64,000 bases of DNA. It comes from Alphaproteobacteria bacterium. Its GTDB lineage: Bacteria; Pseudomonadota; Alphaproteobacteria; UBA6615. The stretch is taken from the NCBI GenBank assembly GCA_002727315.1, contig PBWR01000007.1, positions 62,001-126,000 on the forward strand. Direction: 5' to 3'. Shown piece after piece: positions 8,073 through 15,945 of this stretch. The notes under the pieces are model-generated. The model made no database searches, was not told where the DNA came from, and saw nothing but the letters and a program-made list of their open reading frames with translations. The stretch's first letter is position 1. Each line of letters begins with the position of its first letter. The position numbers were made by a program, and so were the translations under genes.

Positions 8073-8078
8073 GCTATT

Positions 8079-8117
8079 TGTTCGCGCCATGAACAGTAAT
8101 TGTTCGTATCATGAACA
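8079..8117. promoter_or_regulatory. Tandem dyad operator, two copies of TGTTC-N7-GAACA
   Basis: Two inverted repeats with identical 5-base arms are present at 8079-8095 and 8101-8117. The second starts 22 bases after the first, about two helical turns, so both lie on the same face of the DNA. They sit between the -35 elements of the two divergent promoters (8067-8072 leftward, 8137-8142 rightward). That position suits a dimeric regulator controlling both polysaccharide operons. The regulator is not identifiable in this window. Confidence 0.6.
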
Positions 8118-8136
8118 GCTTGTCAGGCCTCATTTT

Positions 8137-8165
8137 TTGACCATTCGGCAGATTTTCCGTGCTAG
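8137..8165 (+). promoter_or_regulatory. Predicted sigma-70-type promoter of asnB operon
   Basis: TTGACC at 8137-8142, 17-base spacer, TGCTAG at 8160-8165. Expected transcription start is near 8172, leaving a leader of about 245 bases before asnB in which no further gene is seen. The -10 match is moderate. Confidence 0.35.
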
Positions 8166-8418
8166 GAGCATGCTGGTGCACATTTCAACCGACAGGCACC
8201 CGCCGAGACAGCCGGATATTGAAAAGAAATTCCGGACCGGACGGGTGTGCACACACTTCCCTGTTGCCAATCCCTACAACGCACGTGCACTAAGATGGCG
8301 CCATCGCGATTCCGGACACTCTTCCGTTCGTGAACTGCGCCCGGACTCCACAGATCATCTCGTCTGGTCAACGTCGACACCAATTCCGTAACTTCAGCAG
8401 GAGGGCCAGGCAGACACA

Positions 8419-10341
8419 ATGTGCGGCATTGCGGGCATTCTGGACCACGCCCATACGTTCGACGCCCAAATGCTGGAGCTTCGAACGACGGCGATGGGGG
8501 ACAGCCTCCGGCATCGCGGACCGGATGACGACGGCGTTTGGCTCGATCCCGAAGCGGGGCTCGGCCTTGCTCACCGCCGGCTTGCGGTAATTGACCCTAC
8601 GCCGGAGGGTCGGCAGCCGACGGTCTCGCGATGCGAGCGCTACGTTCTGGTCTTCAATGGCGAGATCTACAATTTCCGGGAACTGGCGCGGCAACTCGCG
8701 ACAGAAGGCCACCCGGTCGACACCAGCTCCGATACTGTTGTGTTGCGCGAGGCGATCGCTTTCTGGGGGATACGGAAAACCACCGAGTCCCTGGTCGGCA
8801 TGTTTGCTTTCGCAGTCTTCGATCGCAAAACACGCACCCTCTCACTGGTCAGGGACAGGGTCGGAATCAAACCTGTGTACTGGACGCATCAGAACGGCGC
8901 CTTCGTATTCGGGTCGGAGATCAAGGCGTTGCTGGCTTCCGAACGCATAGAGGCCAAGCGAGACCCGAGCGCGCTAGCTGCCTATCTGCAGTTCGCCTAT
9001 ATCCCGGCGCCAGCCACTATCTACCACAACATCCAGAAGCTTCCGCCTGGCACGATCCTGGCGCTGCGCAAAGACCAGGAACCCGAACTGGAAACCTACT
9101 GGGACATCGCGCAAATCGCGCGCACCGGTCAGGGAAATCCGGTCTCGCTAGCCGATCCTGAGGTTGGCGTTCAATTGGAGCGACTGCTCGCCCAGGCCGT
9201 CACCGATCGAATGATCTCGGACGTTCCCTTGGGCGCCTGGTTGTCGGGCGGACTGGATTCCTCGCTCGTCGTCGCGCTGATGCAAGCCAACAGCACCAGA
9301 AAGGTGCGAACCTTCTCGATCGGTTTTCCTGCCTTCGGCTATGACGAGGCCGACGATGCACGCAGGATCGCCGCGCATTTGGGCACAGATCATGAGGAGT
9401 TTCAGGTTTCCCCCCAAGACGCGATGGACGTCATCAGTGCCATGCCGGCCCACTACGATGAGCCATTCGCTGATTCCTCACAGATTCCTACCTATATCCT
9501 CTCGCACCTGACACGGAACCACGTCACAGTCGCGCTTTCCGGCGATGGCGGCGATGAAATCTTCGGTGGCTACAACCGCTATGTGGCGCTGCCTGGGCTC
9601 GCACGCCGATTCGCCGCCTGGCCCGCCGGACTGCGGCGCGCGCTCGGTGCCATCATGCGCGCGCCGGCACCGCGGCACTGGGATGGACTAGCCCGCATGG
9701 TCCCGGCGCGGACACCACCCCAGTTCGGCGACAAGATCGCAAAGGCGGCAAGCGCGATTGCGGCCAGGAACGAAGACGCGGCATATCTGTCGACCGTATC
9801 CCAATGGCCCGACGCGCATCAGGTCGTGCAAGGCCAGCACGGTTCGCCATCGGCGTTCGAACTCGAAGAAACACTCTCCGATCCCGTCGCCCGCTTGCAG
9901 CTCGCCGACACCCAGTCCTATTTGCCGGACGACATACTCACAAAGGTTGACCGCGCCAGCATGGCGCATGCGCTGGAAGTGCGTGTCCCGCTTCTCGACC
10001 ACCGGCTGGTGGAGTTTGCCTGGCAACTGCCACGGGCAGACCTCATCGCCGCGGGCCGTACCAAGCTTCCCCTTCGCCAAGCGCTGGCAAGGCATGTGCC
10101 CTCCTCACTTTTCGAGCGCCCGAAATCGGGCTTTGCCATCCCAATCTCGGACTGGTTGCGCGGTCCTCTACGGGACTGGGCCGAAGAATTGCTGCGGGAG
10201 GATGCGCTCCTGGAATCGGGACTTCTTCAGCCCGGCCCTATTCGCCAGGCCTGGAAGACCCACCTGTCCGGCCGCCAGAATCTCCAGAACCCTATCTGGG
10301 CCGTGTTGATGTACCAGCTCTGGGGTCGCACCGCGCCCTAG
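8419..10341 (+). CDS. asnB: Asparagine synthase (glutamine-hydrolysing)
   Basis: 640 residues. The N-terminal class-II glutamine amidotransferase domain (about 2-210) begins MCGIAGILDH with the nucleophile Cys2, and shows RHRGPDDDG, AHRRLAVID, VFNGEIYNF and SDTVVL. The C-terminal ATP-dependent synthetase domain has the PP-loop SGGLDSSLV near residue 277, and ALSGDGGDEIFGGYNRY and DDILTKVDRASMAHALEVRVPLLD further on. The reaction is Asp + Gln + ATP to Asn + Glu. A strong AGGAGG lies upstream. Homologues within polysaccharide loci are often suspected of amidating sugar or amino-acid substituents; its position as first gene of a glycan operon fits that, but ordinary asparagine synthesis cannot be excluded. 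Confidence 0.93.
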   Translation: MCGIAGILDHAHTFDAQMLELRTTAMGDSLRHRGPDDDGVWLDPEAGLGLAHRRLAVIDPTPEGRQPTVSRCERYVLVFNGEIYNFRELARQLATEGHPVDTSSDTVVLREAIAFWGIRKTTESLVGMFAFAVFDRKTRTLSLVRDRVGIKPVYWTHQNGAFVFGSEIKALLASERIEAKRDPSALAAYLQFAYIPAPATIYHNIQKLPPGTILALRKDQEPELETYWDIAQIARTGQGNPVSLADPEVGVQLERLLAQAVTDRMISDVPLGAWLSGGLDSSLVVALMQANSTRKVRTFSIGFPAFGYDEADDARRIAAHLGTDHEEFQVSPQDAMDVISAMPAHYDEPFADSSQIPTYILSHLTRNHVTVALSGDGGDEIFGGYNRYVALPGLARRFAAWPAGLRRALGAIMRAPAPRHWDGLARMVPARTPPQFGDKIAKAASAIAARNEDAAYLSTVSQWPDAHQVVQGQHGSPSAFELEETLSDPVARLQLADTQSYLPDDILTKVDRASMAHALEVRVPLLDHRLVEFAWQLPRADLIAAGRTKLPLRQALARHVPSSLFERPKSGFAIPISDWLRGPLRDWAEELLREDALLESGLLQPGPIRQAWKTHLSGRQNLQNPIWAVLMYQLWGRTAP

Positions 10342-10401
10342 GGACACGTACACGCAAATGCACTCTTGCCGTCTCCGGCACGAATGGGCACAAGTCGGTC
10401 A

Positions 10402-11664
10402 ATGAACGACCCAATCAAGTACGACAACCGCCTGGAAGCGATCGTCCTTTATGCGCTCGGCTTCCTGCTCCTGCCCGTCGCGGCATTGGCCGCCGCACAG
10501 ATTTGGGTTCTGGCCGTGGTCGGTGTTCTTCTTATTATCGCCGTTCGGGCCGTTCGCGGTCGATTCTCGCTGAACCCGAACGGGCTCCTCGTGGTGTTGA
10601 TGGTGTTGCTTGTCGGATGGGCCGCGGTCAGCGGCCTTTGGGCGATCGATCCCGAAAGGGTTGCCCGGACAACCGTTCGGATTGCACTCGTCTGCATCTC
10701 CGTGATCATCCTTGTCGATGCCGCGAGCAAGCTCGACCAAGATCAGCGGCGAAAGTTCGGCTACTGGCTCGCCGGTGGCACTTTTGCAGGGCTTGTTCTG
10801 ACGGGCATTCTCATCTGGTCGAGCGTCGGCCTCGGGATATGGCTGGATGGAAATCTTCCGACCGGCTACGGCCTCGAAGACTTGAACCGCACGAGCACAG
10901 TGATCGCTTTGCTCGTCTGGCCGGTGGCGCTGGTCGTGGCACGTACTGTCAATCGCCCGGCCGCAGCCGCACTCGTCGTTCTGGGTGCCGCCTTTTTGGT
11001 TGCGTTGGCACCTTCAACCCCGCTTATCGCCTTGTCGGTGAGTCTTGTCGCCTTCGTTATTGCCTGGGTCTCAAGAACTTGGGGAAAACGACTCCTGCTC
11101 CTGGTGTTTGCTGGAGCTGTCGTCATGGTCCCTCTGCTCGGCGTTTTGGCGCCGCCCATCATCGATCTCCTGGCATCGAATCTCCAATTACCCCATTCCG
11201 AAATCCACCGCCTTGTCATCTGGCAATTCGCGGCCGAACGCGTATTCGAGCACCCGCTTCTGGGTTGGGGTCTCGACGCGGCACGGGCGATCCCGGGGGG
11301 ACAGGAACAACTGTTCCTTTTCCTGTTCGACGGGACCCCGGAAACCGGACAAGCGATGCCGTTGCACCCGCACAACGCCTTGATCCAAATCTGGCTGGAG
11401 CTTGGGATCGTCGGCGTTATCCTCGTCGGTGCGATCTTCTCCCTGATTGTGGCCTCGATACCCACGCCCTTGGGCGATCGGATCGGGCCAGCCACACTGA
11501 TCGCAACCACCACCTGCGCGTTCACGATTGCCCAGCTGGGCTTCGGAATCTGGCAGGGCTGGTGGATGGCGACCCTCGGCCTGACGGTGATGGTCGCCGT
11601 CGCGACGGGCGCTGAGCCGTCCGAGGCGGCCGCCCGCCAGGGCGATGCAGAGCGAAACGCCTAG
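10402..11664 (+). CDS. O-antigen ligase/polymerase-like membrane protein
   Basis: 420 residues from the ATG at 10402 (MNDPIKYDNR); in-frame ATGs at 10366 and 10384 would add up to 12 residues and cannot be excluded. About 10-11 hydrophobic segments cover the protein. The large periplasmic loop carries the Wzy_C/WaaL hallmarks RLVIWQFAAERVFEHPLLGWG and HPHNALIQIWLELGIVG. Such proteins polymerise lipid-linked repeat units or transfer glycan to lipid A-core or protein on the periplasmic face of the inner membrane. It sits between asnB and a GT4 glycosyltransferase, with a 60-base gap from asnB. Sequence alone does not separate polymerase from ligase. Confidence 0.82.
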   Translation: MNDPIKYDNRLEAIVLYALGFLLLPVAALAAAQIWVLAVVGVLLIIAVRAVRGRFSLNPNGLLVVLMVLLVGWAAVSGLWAIDPERVARTTVRIALVCISVIILVDAASKLDQDQRRKFGYWLAGGTFAGLVLTGILIWSSVGLGIWLDGNLPTGYGLEDLNRTSTVIALLVWPVALVVARTVNRPAAAALVVLGAAFLVALAPSTPLIALSVSLVAFVIAWVSRTWGKRLLLLVFAGAVVMVPLLGVLAPPIIDLLASNLQLPHSEIHRLVIWQFAAERVFEHPLLGWGLDAARAIPGGQEQLFLFLFDGTPETGQAMPLHPHNALIQIWLELGIVGVILVGAIFSLIVASIPTPLGDRIGPATLIATTTCAFTIAQLGFGIWQGWWMATLGLTVMVAVATGAEPSEAAARQGDAERNA

Positions 11665-11673
11665 GGGGTCACC

Positions 11674-12807
11674 GTGAAAATCTGCCAACTCTGCACGGTG
11701 GATTTCACCCTCTATCACTTCCTGCGGCCCCTGATGCATGGCCTGCAGAATGAGGGGCACGAGGTTGTCGGGGTGTGCGCGGATGGAGATCTAGCCGACG
11801 CCGTCCGTGCCGAAGGCTTCCGGGTCGAGAACGCCCCGCTCGTCCGTTCCGCCGCGCTCGGCGATACATGGCGCGCCGTCAGCTCGCTCCGGTCAATGTT
11901 CGTGCACGAACAGTTCGACATCGTCCACGTCCACTCGCCCGTTGCGGCCTTTGCCGGACGCATTGCAGCCGCACGCGCACGCGTGCCACGCATCGTCTAC
12001 ACCGCACATGGCTTCTACTTTCACGAACACATGCCCGCGCCGCGCCGGCAAATGCACATCACCGCCGAATGGCTCGTAGGCCGCACGACGCACACCTTGT
12101 TCACCCAGGCAGAAGAGGATGCGGCGACCGCGCGCCGCCTGCACCTCTGCAAAACCGGCGATGTTCTTGCCATCGGCAACGGCAGCGACCCGAACCTGTT
12201 TGCACCCGCCGAAACCGTCGAGAGCCGCTCTCGGATCCGTGCCGCCATCGGCACGCCGAACGACCGCGTCGTGATCATGGTCGCTGGCCGCCTGGTAGCT
12301 GAAAAGGGCTACATCGAGCTCTTCGACGCCATGCGGAACGTCGATGCTGAGCTTTGGGTGGTTGGCCCCCGGCTTTCGAGCGACCACGCCGCCGGGATCG
12401 AAGACCGGATCTCCGACATCGAGGAGGACCCCGACATGCGTGACCGGATCCGCTTCCTGGGCTATCGGAATGATGTCGCCGACCTGATGAGTGCGGTCGA
12501 TATTTTCACGCTCCCATCGCACCGCGAGGGTATGCCACGCTCCATCATCGAGGCCATGCTGACCGGCTTGCCCGTTGTCGCGACGGATATTCGCGGCAGC
12601 CGCGAGGAGGTGGTGGACGGCGAGACAGGTCTGCTGGTCCCGGTCCGCGACACCGACGCACTGACCGACGCGCTGCAGTCGCTGTGCGCCAGCCCGGAAC
12701 TGCGGGTCCGTATGGGCCGGGCGGGCCGCGCGCGGGCCGTGGCAGAGTTTGACGAACAGAAAGTGATCGACCGCCAGATCGATCATCTGGGCTTGCGCGG
12801 GCGGTAG
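11674..12807 (+). CDS. GT4-family glycosyltransferase
   Basis: 377 residues, GT-B fold. The GTG start at 11674 is preceded by AGGGGG with good spacing, 9 bases after the ligase-like gene. The N-terminal acceptor domain begins MKICQLCTVDFTLYHFLRPL and contains HVHSPVAAFAGRIAA and YTAHGFYFHE. The C-terminal donor domain has VAGRLVAEKGYIELFDAM, FTLPSHREGMPRSIIEAMLTGLPVVATDIRGSREEV with the E-x7-E motif of retaining GT4 enzymes, and GLLVPVRDTDAL. It is close to CapM/WbnK/PglA-type enzymes that use UDP-HexNAc donors (family knowledge). It probably adds an early sugar to the lipid-linked unit begun by the WecA-like protein downstream. A strong terminator follows. Confidence 0.9.
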   Translation: MKICQLCTVDFTLYHFLRPLMHGLQNEGHEVVGVCADGDLADAVRAEGFRVENAPLVRSAALGDTWRAVSSLRSMFVHEQFDIVHVHSPVAAFAGRIAAARARVPRIVYTAHGFYFHEHMPAPRRQMHITAEWLVGRTTHTLFTQAEEDAATARRLHLCKTGDVLAIGNGSDPNLFAPAETVESRSRIRAAIGTPNDRVVIMVAGRLVAEKGYIELFDAMRNVDAELWVVGPRLSSDHAAGIEDRISDIEEDPDMRDRIRFLGYRNDVADLMSAVDIFTLPSHREGMPRSIIEAMLTGLPVVATDIRGSREEVVDGETGLLVPVRDTDALTDALQSLCASPELRVRMGRAGRARAVAEFDEQKVIDRQIDHLGLRGR

Positions 12808-12833
12808 CTCGTACGCGCATTTTCGAAGCAACC

Positions 12834-12864
12834 GGGCCCGGCACCTTGCCGGGCCCTTGTTTTT
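12834..12864 (+). terminator. Rho-independent terminator after the GT4 gene
   Basis: Perfect 9-bp stem (12834-12842 with 12848-12856, all G/C), 5-base loop ACCTT, then TTGTTTTT. It ends the asnB-ligase-GT4 transcript 27 bases after the stop. It also argues against the in-frame TTG at 12857 being the start of the next gene. Confidence 0.88.
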
Positions 12865-12907
12865 ACCGCTACAAGCCCAACAAGCGCAGCACGAGAGCAT
12901 CGCCGCC

Positions 12908-13933
12908 TTGATCTGGACCACCGTCATTCTCGCGGCCGTTACGGCTATCGCCACCGCCATCCTGGTAGGATATTTCCGACGCCTGCTGTTGCGTCACGAT
13001 ATCCTCGACCGGCCCAACACCCGCAGCTCTCACGACACCCCGACACCGCGCGGCGGCGGCATTGGCGTCATGCTTGTCCTGCTTCCGGTCTGGCTGATTG
13101 CCGGTTTCGTTCTGCCGTTCGACGGTAGCGCCACGGCGAAGTGGCTGATCCCCGCCGCGGCCGCCGGCCTGGCCGCGATCTCATGGGTCGACGATGTACG
13201 CACAATCGGCGCGTTGCCGCGACTGGGCGCGCAGTTCGCCGCGGCAATCCTTGGTGTCCTGATGGTTCCCGGTCTCGTGTTCCAGGGGCTTTTCCCCGGC
13301 TGGCTCGATGCCGCAGTCGCCCTTATCGGCCTGGTCTGGTTCATCAACCTGTTCAACTTCATGGACGGGATCGACGGAATCAGCGGTGTCGAGGCCGGCG
13401 CCATCGGCATCGGCCTGGGAGCGGTCGGATGGTTGCTGGCCGCGACCCCCGACACCTATGCGGCACAGGCGATCTTCGTCGCCGCTTCGGTGCTCGGCTT
13501 CCTGGTCTGGAACTGGCATCCGGCGCGAATTTTCCTGGGCGATATCGGCAGCATTCCACTGGGGTTCCTGCTCGGCTGGCTGCTGCTGGTAATGGCGACG
13601 TCCGGGCAATGGGCCGCCGCACTGATCCTGCCTCTCTACTATCTCGTGGACGCAACGTTGACCCTGTTGCGCCGCCTGCTGCGCGGCGAGAAGGTCTGGC
13701 AGGCCCATCGCGAACACTTTTACCAAAGGGCTGTTCAGAACGGGCGCAACCACGCGCAGGTCAGCATCGCGGTGGGGTTGACTAATGCGGGGCTGCTGGC
13801 CCTGGCCATTCTTTCATCGACCGTGTTCTCCGGCGGTGCGGGGCCGTTTGCTATGGTCGCCGCAGCATTTTTCCTCGTGGCGGTGTTGCTGGCCTGGATG
13901 GCGCGCGGCAGGGCTTTGTCCGAGTCCGCTTAG
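12908..13933 (+). CDS. Undecaprenyl-phosphate sugar-1-phosphate transferase (WecA/WbpL-like)
   Basis: 341 residues with about 10 membrane helices. It belongs to the MraY/WecA polyprenyl-phosphate N-acetylhexosamine-1-phosphate transferase family. Motifs are RPNTRSSHDTPTPRGGG near residue 35, AISWVDDVRTIGALPRL near 95 (Asp-Asp, Mg binding), FINLFNFMDGIDGISGVE near 150, FLGDIGSIPLGFLLGW near 215, and HREHFYQRAVQNG in the last cytoplasmic loop, as in WbpL. It starts a glycan by loading a UDP-HexNAc-derived sugar phosphate onto undecaprenyl phosphate. A TTG at 12908 is chosen: GAGAG lies 10 bases upstream, and the other in-frame TTG (12857) lies in the terminator tail. The start remains uncertain. 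The dehydratase gene follows after 35 bases. Confidence 0.88.
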   Translation: MIWTTVILAAVTAIATAILVGYFRRLLLRHDILDRPNTRSSHDTPTPRGGGIGVMLVLLPVWLIAGFVLPFDGSATAKWLIPAAAAGLAAISWVDDVRTIGALPRLGAQFAAAILGVLMVPGLVFQGLFPGWLDAAVALIGLVWFINLFNFMDGIDGISGVEAGAIGIGLGAVGWLLAATPDTYAAQAIFVAASVLGFLVWNWHPARIFLGDIGSIPLGFLLGWLLLVMATSGQWAAALILPLYYLVDATLTLLRRLLRGEKVWQAHREHFYQRAVQNGRNHAQVSIAVGLTNAGLLALAILSSTVFSGGAGPFAMVAAAFFLVAVLLAWMARGRALSESA

Positions 13934-13968
13934 TGGTATAAGCGGGTGATCCAACGGGACGACTGCAC

Positions 13969-15885
13969 ATGGGTGCAAAAATTCGGGTGAGCCGGGCGAA
14001 AATCGCCTACGCACACGACATCTTCATGGCAGCGGTCTCCCTGCCATTGTCGTTGTGGCTGCGGATGGGTGCTACAGTCGATTCGGTGCCCACAGCGTTC
14101 ATCGTCCAGAGCACCGTCATGTTCGCCGTTATTGCGGCTGTCGTATTCTGGCCGATGGGGCTTTACCGCGGCATCTGGCGCTACGCGTCAATGAACGACC
14201 TCATCCAGATCACCAAGGCGGTGACGCTGGCGATTCTGATCTTCGTCCCTGTCCTGTTTATTTCCTCGCGGGCCGAGTTCCTGCCCCGCTCGCTGCCGAT
14301 GATAAACTGGTTCGTCTTGATGGCTCTGCTCGGCGGGCCTCGCTTCATCTACCGGCTGTTCAAGGACCGTCATTTCGAGCTGACCGTGGACGATTCCGGC
14401 AAACCGGGCGTGCCCGTACTTCTGGTGGGTGCCGGCGACGAGGCCGAGGCCTTCATCCGCGATATCAGCCGCCAGCCTGGCGCCGCTTACCGGATCGTCG
14501 GTATCCTGGACGAGAAGGGGCGCCGTGTCGGCCGTCAGATCCGACATGTCCCGGTTCACGGAACGACGGACGAATTAAGCGGTGTCATGCGGCGCCTTGC
14601 CTTGCGCGGCGAACGGCCGCAGCGCCTTATCGTGACCAAGCGGGGCCTCGACCCTTCCTATATGCGCCACTTGCTTGACGTGGCAGAGACACACGGAATG
14701 ACCATGGCCCGGTTGCCGCGCCTGACCGAATTTCATGCCGGCGTGGGCGAAGCGATCGAGGTAAAGCCTGTCGCCGTCGAGGATCTGCTTGGCCGGCCGC
14801 AGACCGTACTCGACCGCCCGGCCATGCGCGCGCTTGTCAGTGGCCGCCGGGTTCTCGTGACCGGTGCCGGCGGCACCATCGGCAGCGAGCTTTGCCGCCA
14901 GATCGCCGCCCTCGAGCCGTCGGAGCTGGTGCTGGTCGATGCCTCGGAATTCAACCTCTATTCGATCGATCTGGAAATCGGGGAAACCGCACCCGGACTG
15001 TCGCGACACGCGCGCCTGGCCGATGTCCGCGACCGCAACGCCATGGCCGCAACCTTTGCGGAAGCCCGCCCCGAGCTCGTATTCCATGCCGCCGCCCTCA
15101 AGCATGTCCCGATCGTTGAGACCCATGTGGCCGAAGGCGTGCTGACGAATATCTCGGGCTCTCGCATCGTCGCCGACCTGTGCCGCGAGACCGGCGCGCA
15201 GACGATGGTCCTGATATCCACCGACAAGGCGGTCAACCCCACCAGCGCGATGGGCGCCACCAAGCGCGCCGCGGAAAGCTACTGCCAGGCCCTCGACCGG
15301 GCAGGCGGGGAAGACTCCTGCCGGTTCCTGACCGTCCGCTTCGGCAACGTCCTGGGCTCGACCGGCTCTGTCGTGCCCCTGTTCGAACGCCAACTCGCCG
15401 CAGGCGGGGCCCTGACAGTGACCCACCGGGAGATCACGCGGTATTTCATGACCACCCGCGAAGCCGTCGAACTGGTCCTGCAGGCGTCCACACTCGGAAC
15501 ATCAGACACCACATCTGCCGGCGGCATCATGGTTCTCGACATGGGTGAGCCGGTCAAAATCCTGGACCTGGCCGAACAGATGATCCGCCTGGCGGGCAAG
15601 CGACCCTATGAAGACGTGGATATCCAGTTCGTCGGTCTGCGGCCGGGCGAGAAGCTCTATGAAGAACTGTTCCACGACGCCGAAAGCCTGGCGCCCACCG
15701 ACAATGCGGCCATCCGTCTGGCAACCCCGCGGGTGGCCGACCGCGAGGTGCTGGAACGCGCCATCGACGAAATCTGTGCCGCCGCACAAGACAACAACAA
15801 CGCCGCCTGCCGTTCGCTGCTGACCCACCTGGTGCCGGAGTTCCAGTCCGACACCCCCGGGTCGAGCGCCGCAGCTGCAAAATAG
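13969..15885 (+). CDS. pglF: UDP-GlcNAc 4,6-dehydratase, PglF/WbpM/CapD type
   Basis: 638 residues. Residues 1-130 contain four membrane helices. Residues about 140-270 are a CoA-binding/Rossmann-like region (VPVLLVGAGDEAEAFIRDI). The catalytic SDR domain begins at RVLVTGAGGTIGSELCRQI near residue 295, with ADVRDRNAM, FHAAALKHVPIVE, LISTDKAVNPTSAMGATKRAAE and FGNVLGSTGSVVPLFERQ. The catalytic Tyr-x3-Lys is Met-x3-Lys (SAMGATK), the hallmark of the large membrane-bound PglF/WbpM group. The product, UDP-2-acetamido-2,6-dideoxy-4-keto-hexose, is the substrate of LegC/PglE-type aminotransferases such as the one at 6830-7954. It acts at the inner membrane. Length is normal for the group. Confidence 0.92.
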   Translation: MGAKIRVSRAKIAYAHDIFMAAVSLPLSLWLRMGATVDSVPTAFIVQSTVMFAVIAAVVFWPMGLYRGIWRYASMNDLIQITKAVTLAILIFVPVLFISSRAEFLPRSLPMINWFVLMALLGGPRFIYRLFKDRHFELTVDDSGKPGVPVLLVGAGDEAEAFIRDISRQPGAAYRIVGILDEKGRRVGRQIRHVPVHGTTDELSGVMRRLALRGERPQRLIVTKRGLDPSYMRHLLDVAETHGMTMARLPRLTEFHAGVGEAIEVKPVAVEDLLGRPQTVLDRPAMRALVSGRRVLVTGAGGTIGSELCRQIAALEPSELVLVDASEFNLYSIDLEIGETAPGLSRHARLADVRDRNAMAATFAEARPELVFHAAALKHVPIVETHVAEGVLTNISGSRIVADLCRETGAQTMVLISTDKAVNPTSAMGATKRAAESYCQALDRAGGEDSCRFLTVRFGNVLGSTGSVVPLFERQLAAGGALTVTHREITRYFMTTREAVELVLQASTLGTSDTTSAGGIMVLDMGEPVKILDLAEQMIRLAGKRPYEDVDIQFVGLRPGEKLYEELFHDAESLAPTDNAAIRLATPRVADREVLERAIDEICAAAQDNNNAACRSLLTHLVPEFQSDTPGSSAAAAK

Positions 15886-15945
15886 GTTCACCCCTGGCCC
15901 GGACGGAACCCTCCCTCCAGCACTTGATGAAGGACGAAACAACCG

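Noticed and set aside
8079-8117. LexA (SOS) boxes of the alphaproteobacterial type
   Set aside because: That box is a direct repeat GTTC-N7-GTTC; here the arms are inverted (TGTTC-N7-GAACA), so a different regulator is expected.
8162-8418. Small minus-strand frame in the asnB leader
   Set aside because: No ribosome site, no motif, Arg- and Val-rich translation; treated as untranslated leader.
12857-12907. TTG start for the WecA-like protein at 12857
   Set aside because: The codon is in the T tail of a strong terminator, so it would be transcribed poorly and has no ribosome site; TTG 12908 is preferred.
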